Origin: Desulfitobacterium sp038181555
GTDB taxonomy: Bacteria > Bacillota > Desulfitobacteriia > Desulfitobacteriales > Desulfitobacteriaceae
Reading direction: 5' to 3'
Length of the DNA stretch: 61,180 bases
NCBI RefSeq assembly: GCF_038181555.1
Contig: NZ_JBBWUA010000020.1
Span: forward strand, 1-61,180
The notes beneath the pieces were generated by a model. It saw only the letters and a program-made list of their open reading frames with translations, made no database searches and was not told the DNA's origin. The position numbers and the translations under genes are program-made. Of the stretch, positions 1 through 7,988 are shown in pieces (position 1 is the first letter of the stretch; each line of letters opens with the position of its first letter).

Positions 1-240
1 AGTCGGGTTGGAAACAGGACGTTTCCAACCCGCTAGAGAGCCAAACAAGTGCGAAAAGCTCGCCCGCTTTTCGGGATGGCGATTTAGACGGGACGAAAGC
101 CGGATGAGGCTTTCGCCCAAGCCGCCTGCCACATAGAACGATCTAGCGGCGCAGGCTCCCCGACGGAGCGGAGTGCTTGAGCGTTAGAACGGGTGCGCGC
201 GGCTTACAGAGTGAACGCGTAAAGCAAAAACCTGGAGAGA
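1..240. other. GC-rich non-coding segment with a series of hairpins
   Basis: No convincing ORF lies here. At least three perfect stem-loops follow one another: 4-32 (12-bp stem, 5-nt loop), 52-73 (8-bp stem) and 94-115 (8-bp stem). A weaker pairing joins 124-129 with 151-156. The composition is richer in GC than the flanking genes. The first hairpin could be the terminator of an upstream gene outside the window, but it lacks a T-run. The rest could be a structured RNA or a copy of a dispersed intergenic repeat. I cannot tell which without a genome search. Confidence 0.5.
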
Positions 241-291
241 CTTCTACAAAACTTTCAATCAATCATTAATTCCAATAACGGGGGTGCCCCA

Positions 292-1656
292 ATGTCAGAT
301 ACCCAACAGCCATCGAATCCGTCGTCCATATCCGAACCCAGCGGCGACAACTTAAATCCTCGGACTCCCGGGGTTTGCTTCGTTACCCTGGGGTGTAAAG
401 TCAATCAGACCGAGAGCGAGGCCCTAGGGCAGCTCTTTAGAAATAATGGCTACAATGTAGTGCCGACCACTGAGAAGGCTGATGTAGTGGTCGTCAATAC
501 TTGCACGGTAACCAATACAGGCGATGCTAAGTCGCGGCAGACCATCCGGCGTATGGTCAAGGCTCATCCGGATGCCTTTGTGGTCGTTATGGGTTGTTAT
601 GCTCAGACAGCACCGGGAGAGATTCTCGATATCGAGGGTGTGGATCTGGTCTTAGGCACTCAAGATCGAGGAAAGATCCTAGAGTGGATCGACATAGTGC
701 GGCGGGAGCAGCAGCCCAAAAGTAGCGTGCACACTATCTGGGATGCTAAGGAATTCGAGGAACTGCCCTTAATTGAAGAAGAAAGCAGAACACGGGCAAC
801 CTTAAAAATCCAAGAAGGGTGTAATAAGTTTTGTACCTATTGCATCATTCCCTATGCTCGCGGCCCCGTAAGAAGCCGTATTCCTGAAAATGCCGTCGCT
901 GAAGCGGAGAAGCTCGTTGCTGCAGGTTATAAAGAAATTGTTTTAACCGGTATTCATACTGGATCCTATGGCGAAGATCTCGGTGATGATTGGAATCTTG
1001 CTCGGTTAGTAAAAGAGATTGCAAAGGTCGAAGGCTTGCATCGTTTGCGCTTGAGCTCTATTGAACCGATGGAATTTACACCGGAGTTAATAGAAATCAT
1101 CATGAGTACGCCAGTGGTTTGTCCGCATCTTCATATTCCTCTTCAATGCGGTAGTGATGACGTTTTAACGCGCATGAAAAGGCCATACACCGTAAGTCAA
1201 TTCAAAGAGCTAATTGACCGTTTAAATGGTCTCTTGCCGGGTATTGCGGTGACGACCGACGTGATTGTCGGTTTTCCTGGGGAGACGGAAGAGAACTTCC
1301 AAGAATCTATAGAAACCGTTCGTTCTTGTGGTTTTTCCGGAGCCCATATCTTTCCCTATTCCATGCGTAAAGGAACCCCTGCTGCAAAGTATCCCGATCA
1401 GCTCCCTAATAAGGTCAAGGAACAACGAGTCAAGGCTCTTATGAAGGTCGCTAAGGAAAGTCAGGAAGAATATGTCCGCAAATTTTTAGGGCAGACCGTT
1501 GAAGTTCTTGTTGAATGGGTTGATCCTGAGGGAGTAGCCACAGGTCATACGAGAAATTATCTCCAAGTACATCTGCCGCCCCGAGAAGGGAAACCTTGGG
1601 AAAGTGGCGAACTAGTTGAATGTGTGCTCGAAGAAAGCTACCTAAGATTGCATTAG
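292..1656 (+). CDS. mtaB: tRNA t6A37 methylthiotransferase MtaB
   Basis: Radical-SAM enzyme that adds a methylthio group to N6-threonylcarbamoyladenosine at position 37 of ANN-decoding tRNAs, giving ms2t6A, in the cytoplasm. The N-terminal UPF0004 domain supplies three cluster cysteines (GCKVNQ around residue 35, NTCTVT around 71, GCYAQ around 102). The radical-SAM CxxxCxxC is Cys177, Cys181 and Cys184. A C-terminal TRAM-like segment follows residue ~385. The 454-aa length is normal for the family, with a slightly long, Ser/Pro-rich N-terminal extension of ~25 residues. The ATG start follows a weak GGGGGTG ribosome site. In Bacillus the homologue (yqeV) also lies just upstream of rpsU-yqeY. 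MiaB is the alternative, but the short N-terminus and this location favour MtaB. Confidence 0.93.
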   Translation: MSDTQQPSNPSSISEPSGDNLNPRTPGVCFVTLGCKVNQTESEALGQLFRNNGYNVVPTTEKADVVVVNTCTVTNTGDAKSRQTIRRMVKAHPDAFVVVMGCYAQTAPGEILDIEGVDLVLGTQDRGKILEWIDIVRREQQPKSSVHTIWDAKEFEELPLIEEESRTRATLKIQEGCNKFCTYCIIPYARGPVRSRIPENAVAEAEKLVAAGYKEIVLTGIHTGSYGEDLGDDWNLARLVKEIAKVEGLHRLRLSSIEPMEFTPELIEIIMSTPVVCPHLHIPLQCGSDDVLTRMKRPYTVSQFKELIDRLNGLLPGIAVTTDVIVGFPGETEENFQESIETVRSCGFSGAHIFPYSMRKGTPAAKYPDQLPNKVKEQRVKALMKVAKESQEEYVRKFLGQTVEVLVEWVDPEGVATGHTRNYLQVHLPPREGKPWESGELVECVLEESYLRLH

Positions 1657-1701
1657 CACATGGGAAACGCTTATTGCATATAAACATACAGGAGGGTTTT
1701 T

Positions 1702-2046
1702 ATGTCAGACTGCATCTTTTGCAAAATCATAAATAGGGAGATCCCCAGTGAAGTGGTCTATGAGGATGAACGCGTGTTGGCCTTTAAGGATATTAATCCT
1801 GTAGCCCCGGTACATGTGCTGATCATTCCAAAGAAACATAGTGAAAGCTTAAATGATCTTAACCCAGAGGATGAAGCTCTAGTTGGGCACCTTGTCATCG
1901 TCGCCACACAACTAGCCGAAGAATTAGGGATAGCTGATTCAGGTTATCGTTTAGTTAACAATTGTGGTGATGATGGTGGTCAAGTCGTGAAGCATTTGCA
2001 TTTCCATTTAATTGGCGGAAAACGGTTGGGTATTCATATTTGTTGA
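1702..2046 (+). CDS. HIT-family nucleotide-binding protein
   Basis: Small histidine-triad protein of the HINT/PKCI type, a cytoplasmic purine nucleotide phosphoramidase-like hydrolase. The triad HxHxH is His98, His100 and His102, near the C-terminus. The N-terminal CxxC (Cys4, Cys7) matches the zinc pair of many bacterial HIT proteins. The length of 114 aa is typical. A good AGGAGGG site precedes the ATG, and the gene follows mtaB by 45 bp, so they are probably co-transcribed. The last residues (IHIC) differ from the usual Trp-Pro-Pro-Gly type ending, which may reflect divergence or an old frameshift right at the end. The catalytic part is intact. Confidence 0.9.
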   Translation: MSDCIFCKIINREIPSEVVYEDERVLAFKDINPVAPVHVLIIPKKHSESLNDLNPEDEALVGHLVIVATQLAEELGIADSGYRLVNNCGDDGGQVVKHLHFHLIGGKRLGIHIC

Positions 2047-2117
2047 AGATAACGCCGAAGAACCAAATAAAATCCTTATAGATGACCAATAAGTTCCAAA
2101 GGATGTTTGTCAAGAAC

Positions 2118-2146
2118 TTGACTCACTCCGCCACATCCATTATAAT
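2118..2146 (+). promoter_or_regulatory. Sigma-A-type promoter of rpsU-yqeY
   Basis: TTGACT at 2118-2123 and a perfect TATAAT at 2141-2146 are separated by 17 bp. They lie 47 bp upstream of the rpsU start codon, which has a GGAGGGAGGG ribosome site. This fits separate, strong transcription of the S21 gene. Confidence 0.8.
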
Positions 2147-2192
2147 AATCTAGTATATCTGTACATGATCCAGTGGAGGGAGGGATAAGATA

Positions 2193-2369
2193 ATGAGCGA
2201 AATTAAAGTCGGTAAAAACGAATCCCTAGATAGCGCACTCCGCCGGTTCAAGCGCACTTGTCAGCGTTCAGGCGTATTATCAGAAGCTCGTAAGCATGAG
2301 GCTTATGAAAAGCCTAGTGTAAAGCGTAAGAAAAAGTCTGAAGCCGCCCGTAAACGTAAGTTCAAGTAA
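2193..2369 (+). CDS. rpsU: 30S ribosomal protein S21
   Basis: A 58-residue, very basic protein beginning MSEIKVGKNESLDSALRR, the standard bS21 N-terminus, and ending in a Lys/Arg-rich tail (KKKSEAARKRKFK). It binds the 30S subunit near the anti-Shine-Dalgarno region and aids initiation. The ATG at 2193 is preceded by GGAGGGAGGG. It lies 14 bp upstream of yqeY, the usual Firmicute rpsU-yqeY pair, and is driven by the consensus promoter at 2118-2146. Confidence 0.96.
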   Translation: MSEIKVGKNESLDSALRRFKRTCQRSGVLSEARKHEAYEKPSVKRKKKSEAARKRKFK

Positions 2370-2383
2370 GGAGTTGCACTGAA

Positions 2384-2836
2384 TTGTCCCTTAAAGATCG
2401 CCTCGTTGAGGATATGAAGGTTGCCATGAAGGCCAAAGAGGAGGGGAAGGTTAGACTTTCCGTCATTCGTATGGCTCGGGCTGCCATTAAAAATGCTGAA
2501 ATAGATAAGAGAATAGAATTTTCCGATGACCAAGTCATCGAAGTCTTAGCTAGAGAAGTGAAAATGCGTCGTGATTCGATCGAAGAGTTTTCTAAGGCGA
2601 ATCGCCCCGATACTGTGAAAGCCCTGGAAAAGGAAATCTCCGTACTCATGGATTACCTTCCTCAGCAGCTTTCTGAAGGGGAGATACGCCAGTTAGCCCA
2701 AGAAACGATTGCCGAAGTCGGTGCTCAAGGACCGAAGGATCTCGGCAAAGTGATGGGCAAAATCACTCCGAAGACAAAAGGACGCGCTGACGGCAAACTG
2801 GTTAACCAGATCGTGCGTGAACTTCTAGGATCTTAG
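2384..2836 (+). CDS. yqeY: GatB/YqeY domain protein
   Basis: Soluble, mostly helical 150-aa protein of the YqeY family. It resembles the tRNA-binding C-terminal domain of the amidotransferase subunit GatB, and the exact role is not established. The sequence shows the typical start SLKDRLVEDMKVAMKAKEE, the repeated helical segments, and the GxxGxGKVMGxI-type C-terminal block (KDLGKVMGKITPKTKGRADG). Translation is assigned to TTG at 2384, because TAAGGAG overlapping the rpsU stop is placed correctly and no ATG fits. It is co-transcribed with rpsU and followed by a hairpin. Confidence 0.92.
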   Translation: MSLKDRLVEDMKVAMKAKEEGKVRLSVIRMARAAIKNAEIDKRIEFSDDQVIEVLAREVKMRRDSIEEFSKANRPDTVKALEKEISVLMDYLPQQLSEGEIRQLAQETIAEVGAQGPKDLGKVMGKITPKTKGRADGKLVNQIVRELLGS

Positions 2837-2841
2837 CTCAA

Positions 2842-2874
2842 AAAGACCTGATTGCATAATGCAGTCAGGTCTTT
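2842..2874 (+). terminator. Hairpin after yqeY
   Basis: A perfect 10-bp stem pairs 2842-2851 with 2865-2874 across a 13-nt loop. The 3' arm ends in TTT, but no longer T-run follows, so termination may be partial. Confidence 0.6.
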
Positions 2875-2913
2875 GCACTATCTGAAAGTTTTTCTGTAAA
2901 TGGAGGTTGTTCG

Positions 2914-3372
2914 ATGTCGGTTGAAGCAGTAAAGGAATTTTTTATTAGGAAGGAAAAGGAGTTTCCAATCCTGAAGTTTGAGGATATTAGTACAGTAGCC
3001 AAGGCGGCAGAATCTTTGGGGGTTACTCCCGGTGAGATTGCAAAATCACTCCTTTTAAAAGTCAATGATGGTTTTGTCATGGTGTTGATGGCAGGAGATA
3101 AAAAGCTCGATAATCGAAAGTTTAAAGATACCTTTAAAGGTAAGGCTAAAATGCCTGCTTTGGAGCAGGTTTTGGAAGTGACGGGACATCCGGTCGGAGG
3201 CGTCTGCCCCTTTGGTTTAAAGCAAGCAATTCCCGTGTATTTAGATGAGTCCTTAAAGCAATATTCGGAAGTGTTTCCCGCAGCAGGTGCTCCTGATGCT
3301 GCTGTCAAGCTGGCCGTTGAGGAATTGGAAGAGCTTGTAGCAACGGATTGGGTGGATGTAACTCAAGGGTGA
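2914..3372 (+). CDS. YbaK/EbsC-family aminoacyl-tRNA deacylase
   Basis: 152-aa single-domain member of the YbaK/ProX family, free-standing editing proteins that hydrolyse mischarged tRNA (Cys-, Ala- or Ser-tRNA depending on subgroup). Visible family features are the KSLLLKV segment with the catalytic-type lysine (around residue 46), the LDNRKFK block, and the GG-CPFG motif (GHPVGGVCPFGL) followed by an aspartate-containing strand. A GGAGG ribosome site precedes the ATG. It stands between the yqeY hairpin and the SGNH gene. The substrate cannot be read from the sequence. EbsC-like or the YbaK Cys-tRNAPro deacylase are the closest guesses. Confidence 0.87.
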   Translation: MSVEAVKEFFIRKEKEFPILKFEDISTVAKAAESLGVTPGEIAKSLLLKVNDGFVMVLMAGDKKLDNRKFKDTFKGKAKMPALEQVLEVTGHPVGGVCPFGLKQAIPVYLDESLKQYSEVFPAAGAPDAAVKLAVEELEELVATDWVDVTQG

Positions 3373-3463
3373 GTTTTTATCTCAGGGACATAGGGGTATA
3401 CCAAACTATACATAGTTCGCATAATGTATGATAGAGCAGCCTAGTAAGGTGGTGATTAGCATT

Positions 3464-4075
3464 ATGAATGGAATATATTTGGCTTTAGGTGATTCGCTGA
3501 CAACAGGGTATGGAGTTGGCTTCAACCGATCTTTTGCGACTCTCTATTATACAAGCTTGTTGTCCAGCTATCCGAAGCTGGGGTACGAAAATTACGGGGT
3601 GAATGGTCTGACAAGTGACCAATTGGTGAACATGATTAGGCAAAACACCATGTGCCGCATGGTTTCTCAAGCTCAGGTGATCACTGTAACCATTGGCTCC
3701 AATGACCTGTTAACTATTGGCAAGGGGTTAGTAGCAGGTCAGGGGACAAATCCGAGTCTAATGATAGGAGAATTCCACCATAATCTTATGGCATTGGGGG
3801 AGAGGATTCGTAATGCTAACCCAACGGCCATTCTCAAACTAGCTAGCATCTACAATCCCCTACCTGCTGGAGATCGACAAACGAATACTTTAGCAAGAAG
3901 CTTGCTTAAGGAAGCTAATCATGGTGTGAAGCAGATGGCGAGAGAATATAGGGGAGTTGTAGTTCCGATAGCTAAAGCATTTGAAGGAAAAGAGCAGTTA
4001 ATGCTGGGACCTGACCAGCTCCATCCCAGCATCCTGGGACATCAAGTCATAGCAGAACTTTTTCTGCGGTATTGA
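3464..4075 (+). CDS. SGNH/GDSL-type hydrolase
   Basis: Predicted serine esterase/lipase-like hydrolase of the SGNH superfamily, about 203 aa, with no signal peptide, so probably cytoplasmic. Block I is GDSLTTGYG with the nucleophile Ser near the N-terminus, block III is GSNDLL (Gly/Asn of the oxyanion hole), and block V is DQLHPS with the Asp and His of the triad. I use ATG 3464, because TAAGGTGGTG sits 9 bp upstream and block I normally lies at the N-terminus. An in-frame ATG at 3428 would add 12 atypical residues. The substrate is unknown. A strong terminator follows. Confidence 0.85.
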   Translation: MNGIYLALGDSLTTGYGVGFNRSFATLYYTSLLSSYPKLGYENYGVNGLTSDQLVNMIRQNTMCRMVSQAQVITVTIGSNDLLTIGKGLVAGQGTNPSLMIGEFHHNLMALGERIRNANPTAILKLASIYNPLPAGDRQTNTLARSLLKEANHGVKQMAREYRGVVVPIAKAFEGKEQLMLGPDQLHPSILGHQVIAELFLRY

Positions 4076-4089
4076 GAAATGCTGACCAC

Positions 4090-4124
4090 AAAAATGTATC
4101 GACGATAAGTTCGATACATTTTTT
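4090..4124 (+). terminator. Strong intrinsic terminator after the SGNH gene
   Basis: A 13-bp stem pairs 4090-4102 with 4111-4123, followed by a T-rich end. It ends the core segment before the hydrogenase block. Confidence 0.88.
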
Positions 4125-4314
4125 GTATTATAGGTCGATGTTATCAAGGGAATGTTATTTAACTCAAACGCTGGTGAAAGAAGTCAGGATATGAGGCATT
4201 CCCAAGTATTTGATAAACAATTGCGATAGGCGAGCAAATTTGCCAGTTTAAATGAGAAAATGCATAAACATGCACCTTGTGTATGGATGAAGATGAGGAG
4301 TAAGATTAGAAGGT

Positions 4315-4382
4315 GCGTGTTATAGTACAATAGACAACAGCCAACTTAAAGTACGGAACAAGTTGCGCGTGTTATAGTACAA
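4315..4382 (+). promoter_or_regulatory. Two identical 16-bp direct repeats upstream of the hydrogenase operon
   Basis: GCGTGTTATAGTACAA occurs at 4315-4330 and again at 4367-4382, exactly 52 bp apart, close to five helical turns. Each copy contains TGTTATAGT, which resembles an extended -10 box. The second copy ends 24 bp upstream of the assigned start codon of the first subunit. They could be tandem promoters or paired binding sites for a regulator. No good -35 is seen at either. Nothing else is recognisable in the 4125-4406 gap apart from an imperfect inverted repeat of 4268-4278 with 4310-4320. Confidence 0.6.
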
Positions 4383-4406
4383 GTGTTAAATGATGGAGGA
4401 GAAAAA

Positions 4407-6320
4407 ATGGTCATGGGAATGGAGCGAGGGGCTCGGGTTGGAACGATGGGGTTAACGCTGGTAGCGGCAATCCTCGGTATAGTTTTTCTTGGCTGGAATT
4501 TTCCAAGTGGATATGAATCAGGCCGGTGGCAGATAGCTGGACTTGCTTTTGATGGGTTAACAGCCTTTTTTCTTTTTCTGCTATTTCTCGGGCAGGGGAT
4601 GGCTTCCCTCTATGGGATGAGCTATATGAAAGAGTATGAGGGGAAGAAATCTTTAGTCTCTTTTTCTTTAGCTTGGCTGGGATTTCTCGGTAGCATGATG
4701 GGTGTCTTGATAGTTGACCAGGGCTTTTATTTTCTTTTTCTTTGGGAGCTCATGTCCCTTTTCTCCTTTTTTCTTGTGATCTTTGAACATGAGGAAGCAC
4801 CGAATCGCACAGCCGCTTTTATTTATTTCGTGATGACCCATGTGGGTACGGTTTTTCTGACAGCTGCGGTCCTGTATTTATATAGCAAGACAGGCAGCTT
4901 TGCTTATACGGATTGGGCTACTTACGCTCCTGGTTTAAGCCAAGGAGAGAGGAGCTTCTTATTTGTTTTCTTCCTGATTGGCTTTGGGACCAAAGCAGGG
5001 CTGGTGCCTTTTCATATTTGGCTTCCCTATGCTCATCCTGTGGCGCCTTCTCCTGTCTCGGCGCTGATGTCAGGAGTCATGGTCAAAGTCTCTCTTTATA
5101 TGATAATGAGACTGGTTTGGTTAACCCTCAACCCTGTGGAAATCTGGTGGGGTGTTGTTCTGCTTGCTCTGGGGGTGCTTTCGGCCTTTGTAGGAATACT
5201 CTATGCCTCGATCGAGCAGGATGTCAAACGCTTGCTTGCCTATTCGACCGTTGAGAATATAGGGATTCTCGTCACGGCTTTGGGGACGGCCATGATTGCC
5301 CAAACCTTGGGTTATTCTGAAATCGTGGTCCTCGCCCTGGCTGCTTTCTTCTGGCACGGACTCCATCACCTGCTCTTTAAATCGACGCTCTTTATGGCGG
5401 CCGGGAATATCATTCAAGCAACCCATACACGTCGCTTAGATCAACTGGGTGGACTACTTAAGAAAATGCCCAGAACAGGCTTCTGGGCTCTCGGAGGAGC
5501 CATCGGACTTTCTGCTTTGCCACCTTTGGGTGGGTTCTGGGGAGAATGGCTGTTATTTCACTCTTTATGGAAGACATCTGTGCAAGCAGGTGAGGGAATG
5601 CTTAAGCTTGTGCTTCCCTTAATCATTGCCACAATAGCCTTTGTCTCAGCCCTGGCTCTAGCAACTATGGTAAAGTGGTTTGCCGGAGCTTTTCTTGGGC
5701 AAGCTCGTTCTCCTCAAGCAGAAGCTTCCCAAGAGCTAGCCTGGCCTCAGACCACTGCTATGGGAATCGCCCTGTGCCTAAGCGTTCTTCCTGTCCTTTG
5801 GCCCCAAGGTCTTTTGGCAATCTTTAACGCACCCATGGGGGTCTTTAATTTGCCTGTCCTAGCAACCACGAACTCGGTGGCCCTGCCCATCTTTACAAAC
5901 TTATATCAGCTGATTACCCCTTACGGGTTACTGATACTGCTGTTTACAGGAATTCTCTTTCTTTTATCGAGAGCAAAACAGAGGAGGACTTCTGGGACCT
6001 GGAATTGTGGTACTCCCCTGACTTCTCGCATGCAATACACTAGCTTAGGAATGACCATGCCTTTGCGGATTGTATTTAAAAGGATTCTAGCCTTCCATCC
6101 CAAGATCGATAGGGAGTATGGGGGGAATCGCTATATATTGCGTTCTTTGCAGTACCATAGTCGTATTCGTGAGATGGCGGAGGACGTTATTTATCGGCCA
6201 ACCATGAAGCTGGTTTTGTGGTGTGCAGATAGAATTCGCATTTTGCAAACAGGGAGTATTCATATCTATCTGGCTTACACCCTCGTTACTCTCGTTATCG
6301 TCTTGATTTGGACAATGTAA
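4407..6320 (+). CDS. hyfB: Hydrogenase-4 component B-like (NuoL-type antiporter subunit)
   Basis: Polytopic membrane subunit of about 637 aa, with roughly 14-16 hydrophobic segments, of the HyfB/HycC family related to NuoL/MrpA. It is expected to form part of the ion-translocating arm. It shows the proton-transfer region KAGLVPFHIWLPYAHPVAPSPVSALMSG (broken here by me into its known blocks: K-G-PFH-WLP-A-PVSALMSG) and the conserved DVKRLLAYSTVENIG block. A C-terminal ~100-aa soluble part with FHPKIDREY is typical of HyfB. ATG 4407 is chosen because GGAGGAG lies just upstream. The in-frame GTG at 4383 would place that site inside the gene. First gene of a six-gene operon. Confidence 0.85.
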   Translation: MVMGMERGARVGTMGLTLVAAILGIVFLGWNFPSGYESGRWQIAGLAFDGLTAFFLFLLFLGQGMASLYGMSYMKEYEGKKSLVSFSLAWLGFLGSMMGVLIVDQGFYFLFLWELMSLFSFFLVIFEHEEAPNRTAAFIYFVMTHVGTVFLTAAVLYLYSKTGSFAYTDWATYAPGLSQGERSFLFVFFLIGFGTKAGLVPFHIWLPYAHPVAPSPVSALMSGVMVKVSLYMIMRLVWLTLNPVEIWWGVVLLALGVLSAFVGILYASIEQDVKRLLAYSTVENIGILVTALGTAMIAQTLGYSEIVVLALAAFFWHGLHHLLFKSTLFMAAGNIIQATHTRRLDQLGGLLKKMPRTGFWALGGAIGLSALPPLGGFWGEWLLFHSLWKTSVQAGEGMLKLVLPLIIATIAFVSALALATMVKWFAGAFLGQARSPQAEASQELAWPQTTAMGIALCLSVLPVLWPQGLLAIFNAPMGVFNLPVLATTNSVALPIFTNLYQLITPYGLLILLFTGILFLLSRAKQRRTSGTWNCGTPLTSRMQYTSLGMTMPLRIVFKRILAFHPKIDREYGGNRYILRSLQYHSRIREMAEDVIYRPTMKLVLWCADRIRILQTGSIHIYLAYTLVTLVIVLIWTM

Positions 6321-6334
6321 AGGAGGAGAAGGAG

Positions 6335-7321
6335 ATGTCTATGGTTTGGCAGCTGGATTGGAAGATAATCGTCTTTTCCTGCTTTCATTTATTACTTTTT
6401 CTATTAGCCGCCCCTTTACTGCAAGGGTGGATTAAGAAAGTAAAAGCATTTTGGCAGATGCGTAGGGGACCGTCTCTTTTACAACCCTATCGTGATCTGC
6501 GTAAGTATATGGACAAAGAAGAGGTTATTTCAGAGCATGCTTCTTGGATTTTATTGATCACCCCTTCGATTGTTTTAGGAAGCACGTTACTATCAAGTTT
6601 GGTTATCCCCGGTCCTTGGGGAGGCGCGCCGATCCAAGGGATGGGGTCTTTGTTCTGGTTAGTAGCCAGCTTTGGGTTGGCTCGGTTTTTTCTTGCCCTA
6701 GCGGGTTTGGACGCAGGAGGAACTTTTGGAGGTATGGGGAGTAGTAGGGAGGTCTTTGTAGCGGCTCTCGTTGAGCCGGCCTTTATCTTAAGTTTGGTTG
6801 TCCTAGCCTTAATGACTGAGACCACCTCACTTACGGTAATGATTGCTGAACTCCAAGGCATGTCTATATTTGAGACACCGCGGATTCTTGCCTTGCTTGC
6901 TCTTGTGCTTATTGCGATTGCTGAGATGGGAAGGATTCCGGTGGATAACCCGGATACTCATCTGGAGTTGACCATGATTCATGAGGGAATGCTCCTCGAT
7001 TATTCGGGGCGGTCTTTGGCTTTTTTGCATTGGGCAGAACAACTCAAGCAGCTGCTTCTCCTCCAACTTATCGCCTTATTGATTATGCCTGTGAATATGA
7101 ATCTACTTTATACCCAAGGTGGCGGAATTCAGTTCGGGGTTCTCGTGACTCAAAGTATTCTGCAGATAGGGCTAGTGGCTTTGCTGGGAGCTTTTTTTGC
7201 TACCATTGAAAGTGCCCATGTGAAGGTGCGACTTTTCCGGATTCCTAATTTTTTAGCGGTTGGTTTGGCCGCGGCCATCTTGGCTTTATTGACACTTTGG
7301 ATTACGAAAGGAGGGATTTAG
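6335..7321 (+). CDS. hyfC: Hydrogenase-4 component C-like (NuoH-type membrane subunit)
   Basis: Membrane protein of about 328 aa and eight hydrophobic helices, of the NuoH/HycD/HyfC family. It connects the hydrogenase module to the membrane arm. Family marks are the QMRRGPSLLQPYRDLRK-like loop near residues 35-55, DAGGTFGGMGSSREVF, and the acidic cytoplasmic loop with RIPVDNPDTHLELTMIHEG. The ATG at 6335 sits correctly behind AAAGGAGGAG. An earlier TTG at 6308 overlaps the upstream stop and is less likely. It overlaps or abuts hyfB and hyfE and is clearly co-transcribed with them. Confidence 0.87.
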   Translation: MSMVWQLDWKIIVFSCFHLLLFLLAAPLLQGWIKKVKAFWQMRRGPSLLQPYRDLRKYMDKEEVISEHASWILLITPSIVLGSTLLSSLVIPGPWGGAPIQGMGSLFWLVASFGLARFFLALAGLDAGGTFGGMGSSREVFVAALVEPAFILSLVVLALMTETTSLTVMIAELQGMSIFETPRILALLALVLIAIAEMGRIPVDNPDTHLELTMIHEGMLLDYSGRSLAFLHWAEQLKQLLLLQLIALLIMPVNMNLLYTQGGGIQFGVLVTQSILQIGLVALLGAFFATIESAHVKVRLFRIPNFLAVGLAAAILALLTLWITKGGI

Positions 7322-7322
7322 G

Positions 7323-7979
7323 ATGGAAGGAACCTTGGAAAATCTTCAGCAACTCTTGCTTTTTATTCTCTTGGCTACAGGTTTGTACATTGTCGGCTGC
7401 TCTAAAATGAAGAAGGCTTTGCTGGCCTGGTCCTGGCAAGCGGTATTTCTTTCCCTGCTCATTTTGTTGGAGGGAATTAAAGAAAACGAGTTGGAGATGA
7501 TGGTCATCGCCCTCCTCACCTTAGTGGTCAAAGGTGGAGTGATTCCTTGGGTTCTTCGACGGACGGCTAGCCTATCTCATACCCAATGGGTCGGAGAAGT
7601 GTTTCTACGCCGCAATTCCTCCTTAGTCGTGGCTGCGGCACTCACTATTCTTGCTTATGCCATCACCCAACCTCTCTTGTCCTTAGTAGAACCTTCTCTA
7701 CGTAATGGCTTAGCCATCGCTTTTGCCTTACTCTTTTATGGATTATTGCTCATGGTAATTCGGAAAGTGGCTTTAATTCAAGTGGTGGGTATTTTGATTA
7801 TTGACAATGGCATCTTCTTAGCGGGCTTCCTACTAACTAATGGTATGCCTCTTCTTGTGGAAGTCGGGGTCATCTTTGACATTTTGATCGGGGTATTGAT
7901 CCTAGGGGTTCTCGCTCAGCGAATGATTCAGAAGTTCGACTCATTGAATGTAGAGCATCTCAATACATTGAAAGGTTAG
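7323..7979 (+). CDS. hyfE: Hydrogenase-4 component E-like (NuoK-related membrane subunit)
   Basis: 218-aa protein that is almost entirely hydrophobic, with about six or seven predicted helices. It matches HyfE in size and position; in HyfE the central part resembles NuoK and the rest is specific to hydrogenase-4-like complexes. A conserved intramembrane acidic residue is visible in the NELEMMVIALLTLVVKGGVIPWVL region, and the C-terminal ends in a short polar tail. It starts one base after the hyfC stop, with GGAGG upstream. I see no soluble domain, and the assignment rests partly on gene order. Confidence 0.75.
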   Translation: MEGTLENLQQLLLFILLATGLYIVGCSKMKKALLAWSWQAVFLSLLILLEGIKENELEMMVIALLTLVVKGGVIPWVLRRTASLSHTQWVGEVFLRRNSSLVVAAALTILAYAITQPLLSLVEPSLRNGLAIAFALLFYGLLLMVIRKVALIQVVGILIIDNGIFLAGFLLTNGMPLLVEVGVIFDILIGVLILGVLAQRMIQKFDSLNVEHLNTLKG

Positions 7980-7988
7980 GAAACTAAG

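Noticed and set aside
4268..4320. Imperfect inverted repeat in the hydrogenase leader as a terminator
   Set aside because: Arms are separated by 31 bp with a mismatch and no T-run.
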